Shown here piece by piece: positions 7,256 to 13,950 of a stretch of DNA of 16,239 bases; the first letter of the stretch is position 1; each line of letters begins with the position of its first letter. The notes under the pieces were generated by a model. It was not told the DNA's origin. It made no database searches and was given only the letters and a program-made list of their open reading frames with translations. The translations under genes and the position numbers were made by a program. The stretch is from Flavobacteriales bacterium UBA1531. GTDB taxonomy: Bacteria; Bacteroidota; Bacteroidia; Flavobacteriales_D; Sanyastnellaceae. Location of the stretch: the NCBI GenBank assembly GCA_002323795.1, contig DCPZ01000071.1, positions 11,393 to 27,631 on the forward strand. Reading direction: 5' to 3'.

Positions 7256-7861
7256 TCAGTCGGGAATGGAGGAAACGAGATCGAGAATGCTGGGATACGT
7301 GTTTTCCAGCAATTCATCACCAAATGGTCGAAATTTCCACTGCACATCTGTAATTCCTTCGGCGCTCTGGGGTATTCCTGTTGTGTTGCTTCCGTCGTGG
7401 AAAGCATGAAACCAAAAAGTTGTTTTCAGGATTGGGATGCCATCTTCTTCGTACGTGTGGTAGGTGGTCCGCAGGTGACTCCTCAGCGAGAGTCGATCGA
7501 TTCCGGTTTCTTCGGTGACCTCGCGCGTTGCGGCCTCTTCGATGCTTTCGCTGGGCTCAACCTTGCCTTTGGGTAAATCCCACCGAGTGTTACGTTCTAT
7601 CCACAAGAATGCACCATCTTGATTCTCAACGACGCAACCTGCAGCTAGGACTTCTTTGTACAAGATGCAGAAGTTCATCCAAAGCATTTGAACGTTCTTA
7701 CTCTCCAAGATAACAGTTTTTATGGCGGTATCGTGTCGCAGCAGATTCGGCAATTCCTGCAACTGTTTTTTGCTCGGTTCATGGAAGACTAAATCATTCT
7801 GCTTTGCCTCGGTATTTTCAGTGAAGATTACCGGACGATTCAAAATATAAACTTCATACAT
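7256..7861 (-). CDS. NUDIX hydrolase
   Basis: A 201-residue hydrolase of nucleoside diphosphate-linked substrates. The NUDIX box is complete: G-x5-E-x7-REV-x-EE-x-G-I, from GKVEPSE through TREVTEETGI, and it follows RWDLPKGKVEP, so all metal-binding glutamates are present. About 75 residues precede the domain, as in flavobacterial homologues found beside pyrE. The substrate cannot be read from the sequence. The start at 7861 (MYEVYILNRP) matches the family's usual opening; ATG at 7870 would add three residues and overlap the pyrE start codon, and a longer open frame to 7984 lies wholly inside pyrE. The gene is divergent from pyrE and its 3' end is 26 nt from the converging thioredoxin-like gene. 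Confidence 0.93.
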   Translation of the reverse strand: MYEVYILNRPVIFTENTEAKQNDLVFHEPSKKQLQELPNLLRHDTAIKTVILESKNVQMLWMNFCILYKEVLAAGCVVENQDGAFLWIERNTRWDLPKGKVEPSESIEEAATREVTEETGIDRLSLRSHLRTTYHTYEEDGIPILKTTFWFHAFHDGSNTTGIPQSAEGITDVQWKFRPFGDELLENTYPSILDLVSSIPD

Positions 7862-7864
7862 TCG
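7857..7864 (+). promoter_or_regulatory. Candidate -7 promoter box for pyrE
   Basis: TACATTCG, one base from TAnnTTTG, is followed by CGCC and the pyrE ATG at 7869. It overlaps the first codons of the divergent NUDIX gene, so any -33 contact would lie inside that gene; no clear TTTG is present at the expected distance. The 4-nt box-to-ATG gap matches rocD and cinA. Confidence 0.4.
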
Positions 7865-7868
7865 CGCC

Positions 7869-8525
7869 ATGATTTTGTCCGTTGAAAGTAGGCGTAAAGT
7901 TGCGGAATTTCTCCTCCGAATAAAAGCGATTGAGCTCAATGTCGCTGATCCATTCACTTGGGCCAGTGGACGACGTTCTCCCATTTATTGTGACAACCGG
8001 AAAACGCTCAGCTATCCAAGTGTTCGGACGTTTATTCGTCAATTGTGTGCAGAGGAGATAGAGAAGCGTTTTGGCAGGGTAGACGCCATTGCCGGTGTTG
8101 CGACGGGAGGAATTGCCCTTGGAGCTTTGGTTGCCGAGGAATTGGGTTTGCCATTTATCTATGTACGCTCAAAGGCCAAGGACCATGGTTTGGGGAATTC
8201 GATTGAAGGAGATTTATCTGTTTTATCAAATGCAGTTGTCATTGAGGATTTGATTTCAACGGGTCAAAGTAGTTTGAAAGCGGTCGCCGCTCTGCGCGAT
8301 GCGGGCGTTGAGGTGAAGGGACTCTTGGCCATTTTTACCTATGGTTTTGATGTTGCAGAGGCAGCGTTTCTTGATGCGAACTGCGCATGGAGCACTTTGA
8401 CCGACTATTCCACCATGCTGGATCAGGCAATGCAAGAGGGATACATCACGAATGAGCAGCGTAAGTTGCTGGATTCATGGAATGGCGATCCGCAGGCTTG
8501 GAGCGATAAATTCAACCAAAGATGA
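7869..8525 (+). CDS. pyrE: Orotate phosphoribosyltransferase
   Basis: Joins orotate and PRPP to form orotidine-5'-monophosphate in de novo pyrimidine synthesis. The 218-residue protein has the full pattern: FTWASGRRSPIYCDNR (about 29-44), the VATGGIALGALVAEELGLPFIYVR core, the flexible catalytic loop around KAKDHG, and the PRPP-binding motif VVIEDLISTGQSS (123-135). The start at 7869 gives the N-terminus expected for flavobacterial PyrE. It is head to head with the NUDIX gene, with essentially no spacer, and its TGA overlaps the next ATG (ATGA). Confidence 0.97.
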   Translation: MILSVESRRKVAEFLLRIKAIELNVADPFTWASGRRSPIYCDNRKTLSYPSVRTFIRQLCAEEIEKRFGRVDAIAGVATGGIALGALVAEELGLPFIYVRSKAKDHGLGNSIEGDLSVLSNAVVIEDLISTGQSSLKAVAALRDAGVEVKGLLAIFTYGFDVAEAAFLDANCAWSTLTDYSTMLDQAMQEGYITNEQRKLLDSWNGDPQAWSDKFNQR

Positions 8526-8926
8526 TCATTGAAAGCCCAGTGGTTGAGGCTGGCGCCTCGGCGGAAATGTTATTTGAAACGCTGCGGAATCCAGCGATGT
8601 TGGAATCCGTTTTACCGGCGGAACAGGTAAGCAACTTTGAGGCTACAGAAACAGGTTGCTCGTTCAAAGTGACAGGAGGTTTTGCAATCATCATTGAGCG
8701 TGTGTCTGAGGAGCGCCCGGGTTTGATCCAATTTGCCTCTCAAAAAGGCACGCCCATCCGCTTCGACTTGAAGGTGCTGATTGCTTCACTTGCTGCTGAC
8801 AAAGCTTCTGTTCAAGTGCGATGTGATGCAGATTTAAATCCGTTCATGAAAATGATGGCGGAAAAGCCGCTTCAAGCCATTTTTAGTGGAATGGCTGAAG
8901 CCATTGAGCGCAAGTATCCGATCTAA
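8522..8926 (+). CDS. SRPBCC (START/Bet v1-like) family protein
   Basis: A 134-residue cytoplasmic protein of the SRPBCC superfamily type found directly after pyrE in many Bacteroidota; ligand and role are unknown. It begins with the ESPVVEAGASAEMLFETLRNP segment that fits the family's first strand and the two short helices. Beta strands follow (SFKVTGGFAIIIERV, LIQFAS, RFDLKVLIA, ASVQVRCDADL), and the protein closes with a long C-terminal helix (FMKMMAEKPLQAIFSGMAEA). Start and pyrE stop share the sequence ATGA, so translation is probably coupled. Its stop TAA overlaps the stop of the converging biotin ligase gene by 4 nt. Confidence 0.9.
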   Translation: MIIESPVVEAGASAEMLFETLRNPAMLESVLPAEQVSNFEATETGCSFKVTGGFAIIIERVSEERPGLIQFASQKGTPIRFDLKVLIASLAADKASVQVRCDADLNPFMKMMAEKPLQAIFSGMAEAIERKYPI

Positions 8927-9789
8927 TCGGTGCGTTTATTTTGTTGCTGATAGATCCAAGACCATTTCAGTTGTTTGTTGTTTTCAATGATCTCTGCGTC
9001 TTTTCCGTCTTCTGCGTTTTCATTTGTTTTCCATTGAACAACACAACGCCCCATGTCATCCACTGACAAGATCTTTCCGCATTTCTCTTTGTTTTCCCAA
9101 TGGTATGTTTTCCACTTGTCACGCGCCAGAAGTTGACGGTCAAAATCAGCGCTCGTTTTCCGACGAAATAAAGCGACCGACTCGGCGCCTTGAATGCAAG
9201 CCACCTTCCAATTTTCTATAGCAAGCCGAATATTCTTCTCAAGGGTTTTCCCCAGCATCTGGGGCTCGATTTGATCGCCGGCCTTGTGGGGTATAATTTC
9301 TGCAAGTGATGCCCGATACAGAGGTAAAGAAGTCGACAGAGCATTGATGCCAATTCCGATCACGGTGCCGCTGATGAGTCCACCTTGCCAGGTGTTTTCA
9401 ATGAGAATTCCTCCACACTTGCTCCAGACATTTCCCTTTTTTATAAAGAGGTCATTCGGCCATTTGATGCAAGTGGGCGGACAGTGGTGTCCGAGCGCTT
9501 CATTGATGGTTTGCAGTGCTGCGATAGTGGTGGCTTTGTTTAAGTCGAACAATGCATTTGCTTGTCGCTGGATTTGATTTGAGGTTTCAGCTTTCCAGAA
9601 AAAGGCAATGCTCCATGCCAGATCTTTTCCTCGCTCTTGGTCCCAAGCAGTTCCAAGCTGCCCTTTGCCTTCAGTCTGGTGTGTCGTTGTGAAGATTCCC
9701 ACGCTATCGGGGATAGCGGTTTTTAGCCAGTCATGTGCTGCTTCATTGGTGCTATTGCAGCGTGCAAAGTGATATCGGTGAATGTGCAA
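8923..9789 (-). CDS. birA: Biotin--[acetyl-CoA-carboxylase] ligase
   Basis: Activates biotin with ATP to biotinyl-AMP and transfers it to the carrier lysine of carboxylases. The protein (288 residues from TTG at 9789) has no N-terminal helix-turn-helix, so it is a ligase without the repressor function of E. coli BirA. Visible motifs are CNSTNEAAHDWL near the start, HQTEGKGQLGTAW (about 37-49, the adenylate-binding loop, usually QTxGRGR or GRGQ, here with K for the first R), IKWPNDLFI (108-116), CGGILIE and GIGIN (145-149). The C-terminal 80 residues include the SH3-like domain around GKILSVDDMGRCVVQW. No ATG is available: the frame is closed upstream by TAG. TTG at 9789 is chosen; ATT at 9783 is a possible alternative (see findings). 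Confidence 0.92.
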   Translation of the reverse strand: MHIHRYHFARCNSTNEAAHDWLKTAIPDSVGIFTTTHQTEGKGQLGTAWDQERGKDLAWSIAFFWKAETSNQIQRQANALFDLNKATTIAALQTINEALGHHCPPTCIKWPNDLFIKKGNVWSKCGGILIENTWQGGLISGTVIGIGINALSTSLPLYRASLAEIIPHKAGDQIEPQMLGKTLEKNIRLAIENWKVACIQGAESVALFRRKTSADFDRQLLARDKWKTYHWENKEKCGKILSVDDMGRCVVQWKTNENAEDGKDAEIIENNKQLKWSWIYQQQNKRTD

Positions 9790-9906
9790 ATCGATGGCTT
9801 TTGGTTGCCTTAAAAGAATGGATGAGATGGGGAGCTATCTCAAAGGTAAGGGGGCTTGGTTCATCTTCCGAATGCACTATTGGCATGTTTTCGCAAACGC
9901 TGAAGG

Positions 9907-9934
9907 TTGCAACTGCTTCTGCATCGTATCTTTA
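9907..9934 (+). promoter_or_regulatory. Candidate promoter for the rsfS-ftsH-cdsA-psd run
   Basis: TTG at 9907-9909 and TATCTTTA at 9927-9934 are 17 nt apart; the -7 box differs from TAnnTTTG only at the last base. Transcription would begin near 9941, leaving about 26 nt before the TTG start at 9967. The region between the divergent birA and rsfS genes (9790-9966) holds no other recognisable element. Confidence 0.45.
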
Positions 9935-9966
9935 GCCGCTGACACCATCACAAACGATAGCCACAC

Positions 9967-10323
9967 TTGGTACAAGAATTGCCACTGCTCAATGCAGTCA
10001 TCGAAGGACTTCAAGAAGTCAAGGGGAAACAAATCACGATCATGGATCTGAGAGACATTCCTCACGCCGTTGCGGGATGGTTTGTAATTGCTCATGGCAC
10101 CAGCCGCACACAAGTAGAGGCTTTGGCTCAGTCGGTTGAGAGCACCACCGCTGAGAAAGCTGCAGAGAAACCTTGGGGCAAGCAAGGCTTGAGAAATGGT
10201 GAATGGGCTGTATTGGATTACAGCGATATCGTCGTCCACGTGTTTCATGAGGAGACGCGCAACCGATATGCCTTAGAAGAATTGTGGGGCGATGCGAACA
10301 TTGAGACTGTTGAAGAAGTTTGA
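9967..10323 (+). CDS. rsfS: Ribosome silencing factor
   Basis: RsfS/Iojap protein that binds uL14 on the 50S subunit and blocks subunit joining when nutrients are scarce. The 118-residue protein shows the family pattern: MDLRDIPHAVAGWFVIAHGTSRTQVEALA (residues 26-54), the conserved PWGKQG...EWAVLDYSDIVVHVF block, then RNRYALEELWGDA, which is the near-invariant C-terminal 'R.yY.LE.LWgDA'. The first ATG in frame is at residue 26, inside the conserved core, and a TAG lies at 9958-9960. The start must therefore be a non-ATG codon in between; TTG at 9967 is the only good one. Seven bases separate the stop from ftsH. Confidence 0.93.
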   Translation: MVQELPLLNAVIEGLQEVKGKQITIMDLRDIPHAVAGWFVIAHGTSRTQVEALAQSVESTTAEKAAEKPWGKQGLRNGEWAVLDYSDIVVHVFHEETRNRYALEELWGDANIETVEEV

Positions 10324-10330
10324 ATAATCC

Positions 10331-12355
10331 ATGAGCGAACAAAAAGACCAAGGAAGTGAGAGCCGCGACGGAGGAAAGCCGTCCCTCAATTTTTACTGGA
10401 TATATGCCGTAATCGTTGTGCTACTGTTGGGCATGCTCATGCTGAATTCGGGCCAAGATGGTCGTCAGATTCAGTGGGCAGAATTCAAGGAGCGCATTGA
10501 AGACGGCGAAGTAGAGCGCGTCGTTTTCGATGGCCAGCGGGCGACCATCATGCTCAATGAAGCTGCCCGCGAGGCGGACTCAGAAGGAGAAGATGAGGAA
10601 TCTTTGCTCAAATCGGTTTACCGTTCTTCTGATTACTGGTTGAACGTGCCTGCAGGAGATGCCTACCTCGATGACATGAAAATGCTGTCTGAGGATTATG
10701 ACTTTGAATACGTCTATGAACCTGTGAACGAATGGGGACAGCAGATAGTGACCTACGTCATTTTCTTCGGTCTGATGATCGGTGTTTGGATTTTACTCAT
10801 GCGACGCCTCGGCGGCGGCGGCGGCGGCGGCGGCCAAATTTTTAACATTGGTAAGTCCAAGGCTCAACTCTTTGAAAAAGGCAAAGGCACCGATGTTAAC
10901 TTCAAGGATGTTGCCGGACTGGATGGCGCTAAAGAAGAATTGGAGGAGATTGTTGCCTTCCTGAAAGCACCAGAAAAATATACCAATCTGGGGGCGAAGA
11001 TTCCAAAAGGAGCCCTCTTGGTTGGCCCTCCAGGAACCGGTAAGACCCTTCTGGCGAAGGCAGTGGCCGGGGAAGCGCAAGTACCGTTTTTCTCATTGAG
11101 TGGCTCTGATTTTGTAGAGATGTTTGTTGGTGTTGGCGCTTCAAGGGTTCGTGATTTATTCAAGCAAGCCAAGGAAAAGTCTCCCGCAATCATCTTCATT
11201 GATGAGATTGATGCCATCGGCCGAGCACGTGGAAAGAATGCGAGCATGGGGTCCAACGATGAGCGGGAAAACACGCTCAATCAATTGTTGACAGAAATGG
11301 ACGGGTTTGGCACCAACAGTGGGGTCATTATCCTTGCTGCGACCAATCGAGCAGACATTCTGGACAAAGCATTGATGCGGGCAGGTCGATTCGATCGTCA
11401 GATCTATGTGGACATGCCAGATCTGACTGAAAGAAAGGCCATTTTCGAGGTGCATTTGGGTCCCATAAAAGCGGATGATTCAATCGATGTGGATTTCTTA
11501 TCCCGCCAAACTCCAGGCTTCAGTGGAGCAGATATTGCAAACGTTTGCAATGAGGCGGCGTTGTATGCTGCAAGGAAAGGACGCGATAAGGTGATTCATC
11601 AAGATTTCTTGGACGCTGTAGATCGCATCATTGGAGGATTGGAAAAGCGTACGAAAATCATTTCAGAACACGAGAAGAAGACAATTGCATTCCATGAGGC
11701 GGGTCACGCCGTGGTGAGTTGGTTGGTTGAGTACGCTTCTCCCTTGGTCAAGGTGAGCATTGTCCCACGTGGACAATCTTTAGGAGCAGCATGGTACTTG
11801 CCAGAGGAACGGCAAATCACTACTACTGAGCAAATGCTCGATGAGATGTGCGCCGCTCTTGGTGGAAGGGCTGCGGAGGAGCTTGTATTTGGTAAGATTT
11901 CTACCGGTGCCTTGAGCGATTTGGAAAAAGTGACCAAACAAGCATATGCGATGGTAAGCGTTTATGGCTTGAATGACAAGATCGGAAATCGGAGCTACTA
12001 TGATAGCCGAGGTGATCAAACCTTCACCAAGCCATACAGCGAAGAAACATCGCGCATCATCGATGAAGAGGTTGGAAAGTTAATTGAAGGCTCATATCAG
12101 CGAGCAAAGAAAATTTTGCAGGATAACTTCGAGAAGCTCAAAGACCTCGCTGATTCATTGTTGCAGAACGAGGTCATTTTCAGAGAGGATGTGCAGCGGA
12201 TATTAGGGGAGCGTCCTTTTGAAAAGACGCCGAAAGCGGATGCCGTGACGAAGGACAAAGGCCCTGATTCAGCAAAGAAAGCAACTTCTGATCCCGCAGC
12301 ACAGGAAGGAACGGGCACCGAAGCTGAAGGAGCTGCTCAGGCTCCAGAGGAATGA
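10331..12355 (+). CDS. ftsH: ATP-dependent zinc metalloprotease FtsH
   Basis: Membrane-anchored AAA+ protease that extracts and degrades misassembled membrane proteins and some soluble regulators. The 674-residue protein has a short cytoplasmic N-terminus, TM1 (about 22-38), a periplasmic domain (40-135), TM2 (137-157), a glycine linker (161-168) and the AAA module: Walker A GPPGTGKT (232-239), pore loop FVEMFVGVGAS (261-271), Walker B IIFIDEID (287-294) and SRH around ATNRADILDKALMRAGRFDRQ. The peptidase has the zinc motif HEAGH (455-459), with Asp530 in GALSDLEK as likely third ligand. The C-terminal 40 residues are low complexity (K, A, E, P rich). It follows rsfS by 7 nt and overlaps the DUF2007 gene by 4 nt. 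All catalytic residues are intact. Confidence 0.98.
   Translation: MSEQKDQGSESRDGGKPSLNFYWIYAVIVVLLLGMLMLNSGQDGRQIQWAEFKERIEDGEVERVVFDGQRATIMLNEAAREADSEGEDEESLLKSVYRSSDYWLNVPAGDAYLDDMKMLSEDYDFEYVYEPVNEWGQQIVTYVIFFGLMIGVWILLMRRLGGGGGGGGQIFNIGKSKAQLFEKGKGTDVNFKDVAGLDGAKEELEEIVAFLKAPEKYTNLGAKIPKGALLVGPPGTGKTLLAKAVAGEAQVPFFSLSGSDFVEMFVGVGASRVRDLFKQAKEKSPAIIFIDEIDAIGRARGKNASMGSNDERENTLNQLLTEMDGFGTNSGVIILAATNRADILDKALMRAGRFDRQIYVDMPDLTERKAIFEVHLGPIKADDSIDVDFLSRQTPGFSGADIANVCNEAALYAARKGRDKVIHQDFLDAVDRIIGGLEKRTKIISEHEKKTIAFHEAGHAVVSWLVEYASPLVKVSIVPRGQSLGAAWYLPEERQITTTEQMLDEMCAALGGRAAEELVFGKISTGALSDLEKVTKQAYAMVSVYGLNDKIGNRSYYDSRGDQTFTKPYSEETSRIIDEEVGKLIEGSYQRAKKILQDNFEKLKDLADSLLQNEVIFREDVQRILGERPFEKTPKADAVTKDKGPDSAKKATSDPAAQEGTGTEAEGAAQAPEE
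10811..10834 (+). repeat. (GGC)8 trinucleotide repeat in ftsH
   Basis: Eight perfect GGC codons encode Gly161-Gly168, directly after the second membrane helix and before the conserved QIFNIGKS. It is the only simple repeat of note in the window. Gain or loss of a unit keeps the frame and would change only the length of the linker between membrane and ATPase ring. Confidence 0.9.
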
Positions 12356-12567
12356 AGGGGTGGACCGTGGTCTACAGCGACGGATTTCCGCCTTCGGTGG
12401 AATTGAGAAGAACGGTTCTCGATCAGCAACGTATACCAGCCGTGGTGCTGAATAAAAAAGATAGCAGCTACCTATTTGGATTCGTTGAATTGTATGTCCT
12501 AGATGAAGATGTGACTCGGGCAAGGGAGTTGTTAGATAACCAAGACGCATTGTCGGATGATTCCTGA
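12352..12567 (+). CDS. DUF2007 domain protein
   Basis: A 71-residue cytoplasmic protein with the DUF2007 layout, a small ferredoxin-like fold sometimes labelled 'putative signal transducing protein'. After WTVVYSDGFPPSVELRRTVL comes IPAVVLNKKDSSYLFGFVELYVLDEDVTRARELL. The NKKDSSY.FG.vELYV..ED core is the family's typical pattern in Bacteroidota. The start overlaps the ftsH stop (ATGA), implying translational coupling, and the stop is 6 nt before cdsA. Its molecular role is not known; the coupling suggests a link with membrane maintenance. Confidence 0.88.
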   Translation: MKGWTVVYSDGFPPSVELRRTVLDQQRIPAVVLNKKDSSYLFGFVELYVLDEDVTRARELLDNQDALSDDS

Positions 12568-12573
12568 AAATTC

Positions 12574-13224
12574 ATGAGTGAAACCAAAACAAGAAGCATC
12601 ACAGGCTTAATTTTCGGTGTCATTGTGATCGGTTCTGTGGCGATCAGCGCTTGGACAAGTGCAGCGCTTTGGGTTGCTGTCGGAGTTCAGGGTTGGCGCG
12701 AGATGCATACGGGCACTCGCTCATCAAATTGGATTCATCGTCTGGTCTTTGCGGCTGTGGCCTCTGCTTGGGTGTATTTGATGGTCCAATTGGCGTGGGA
12801 TGCAGACGGCGCTCATGTTCCATCCCAGCTTCTAAGCTTGTTAATTCTCATCTGGTCCAACGACTCAGGGGCTTATTTTATTGGTAAGCCGCTTGGGAAT
12901 CACAAGTTGATGCCTACCGTTTCACCGGGAAAGTCATGGGAGGGTTTTGTAGGAGGTGCGTTTTTTGCAGCGCTGGCAGCAGGACTATTGTTGGGATGGC
13001 AGGCGATCTGGATGGGACCGATGATGGCGGTTTTGGCCACAGCAGGGGATTTATTGGAAAGCGCATGGAAGCGTTCCAATGGCATCAAAGATTCGGGTGC
13101 ATTGATGCCAGGCCATGGAGGTGTCTTGGATCGATTTGATGCCTTCATCATTGCCGCTCCGGTATACTCGCTCATTCTATATTTGCATCCTTTTCAATTC
13201 AACCTGAACTTTCTATTCGAATGA
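12574..13224 (+). CDS. cdsA: Phosphatidate cytidylyltransferase (short form)
   Basis: Inner-membrane enzyme making CDP-diacylglycerol from phosphatidate and CTP, the branch point of phospholipid synthesis. The protein has 216 residues, with about five or six hydrophobic segments. The CdsA signature is complete at 163-189: S-A-W-KR-x4-KDSG-x2-MPGHGGVLDRFD. Upstream is the second conserved block, WSNDSGAYFIGKPLGNHKL followed by SPGKSWEGFVGG (94-128). Family members usually have about 260-300 residues, so two or three N-terminal helices are missing. No longer start is possible: an in-frame TGA (the DUF2007 stop) lies two codons before the ATG. The stop overlaps psd by 4 nt (ATGA). Confidence 0.95.
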   Translation: MSETKTRSITGLIFGVIVIGSVAISAWTSAALWVAVGVQGWREMHTGTRSSNWIHRLVFAAVASAWVYLMVQLAWDADGAHVPSQLLSLLILIWSNDSGAYFIGKPLGNHKLMPTVSPGKSWEGFVGGAFFAALAAGLLLGWQAIWMGPMMAVLATAGDLLESAWKRSNGIKDSGALMPGHGGVLDRFDAFIIAAPVYSLILYLHPFQFNLNFLFE

Positions 13225-13880
13225 CATTTCATAGAGAAGGAACCGCGACCTTGTTGATCACCATTTTGTGCACTGCTGCGATTGCGTATGCATCGTACAC
13301 GTGGTTGCCAATATGGGTCTTCTACATTCTTGCTTTCAGTTGTTTGATTTTAATCGGATTAGTGATCAATTTTTTCCGAATGCCCACTCGATCCATTGGC
13401 TCTCAAGCTTTGGATGATATTTTATGTCCCAGTGACGGGAAAGTTGTGGTGATCGAAAAAGTTCAAGAGACGGAATGGTTCAAGGACGAAAGGATTCAGG
13501 TGAGCATCTTCATGAGTCCATTGAACGTGCACGCTCAATGGTCACCAATGGCCGGTCGTGTTTTAGCTGCACGTTATCACCCTGGGAAGTACTTGGTGGC
13601 TTGGCATCCAAAGAGCAGCACCGAAAACGAAAGAACGACTCATGTCATCGAAGGCCAACATGGCACTGTTTTATTCCGACAAATTGCGGGTGCTGTGGCG
13701 CGCCGCATATGCTGGTACTTGAAAGAGGGAGAGGACCTCTCTCACGGCGACGAGGTCGGATTCATTAAATTCGGTTCTCGCATTGATGTGTTTCTTCCAA
13801 TTGATAGTGAGATCTGTGTGAATATGGATCAGAATGTTGTGGGCAGAGAAACGGTTCTTGCACGTTTCAAAACATCTTGA
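13221..13880 (+). CDS. psd: Phosphatidylserine decarboxylase (short, archaeal/Bacteroidota type)
   Basis: Pyruvoyl enzyme that decarboxylates phosphatidylserine to phosphatidylethanolamine at the inner membrane. The 219-residue length and two N-terminal hydrophobic segments (about 11-28 and 32-51) fit the small Psd class. Conserved parts are LCPSDGKVVVIE (68-79), SPLNVHAQW with the likely catalytic His104, the HPGKYLVAWHPKSSTENER stretch, LFRQIAGAVARRI, and FIKFGSRIDVFLP. The last contains the GS self-cleavage site (Gly185-Ser186) that yields the pyruvoyl beta/alpha chains. It is coupled to cdsA by a 4-nt overlap. The phosphatidylserine synthase that links the two steps is not in the window. 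Confidence 0.96.
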   Translation: MTFHREGTATLLITILCTAAIAYASYTWLPIWVFYILAFSCLILIGLVINFFRMPTRSIGSQALDDILCPSDGKVVVIEKVQETEWFKDERIQVSIFMSPLNVHAQWSPMAGRVLAARYHPGKYLVAWHPKSSTENERTTHVIEGQHGTVLFRQIAGAVARRICWYLKEGEDLSHGDEVGFIKFGSRIDVFLPIDSEICVNMDQNVVGRETVLARFKTS

Positions 13881-13950
13881 GAAAAGGACTCCTTCAAAAA
13901 TTGCTTTTTTTCGCTTCTTGTCGGTAATTGTTGACTCAAAATCAACCCAT

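Noticed and set aside
10793..11280. Minus-strand open frames inside ftsH, one with a poly-alanine run
   Set aside because: They mirror the ftsH reading frame and its GGC repeat; the plus-strand protein is fully conserved.
13930..13946. Inverted repeat GTTGA-7 nt-TCAAC just before the start of the T9SS-exported protein
   Set aside because: A 5-bp A/T-rich stem is expected by chance and no T run or operator pattern accompanies it.
13834..13950. Longer start for the T9SS-exported protein at 13834
   Set aside because: It would bury the signal peptide 39 residues inside the protein and overlap psd by 47 nt.
13881..13950. Terminator or promoter in the gap after psd
   Set aside because: There is a run of seven Ts and a TAATTGTTG stretch, but no stable hairpin and no proper TAnnTTTG box, so the gap is left unassigned.
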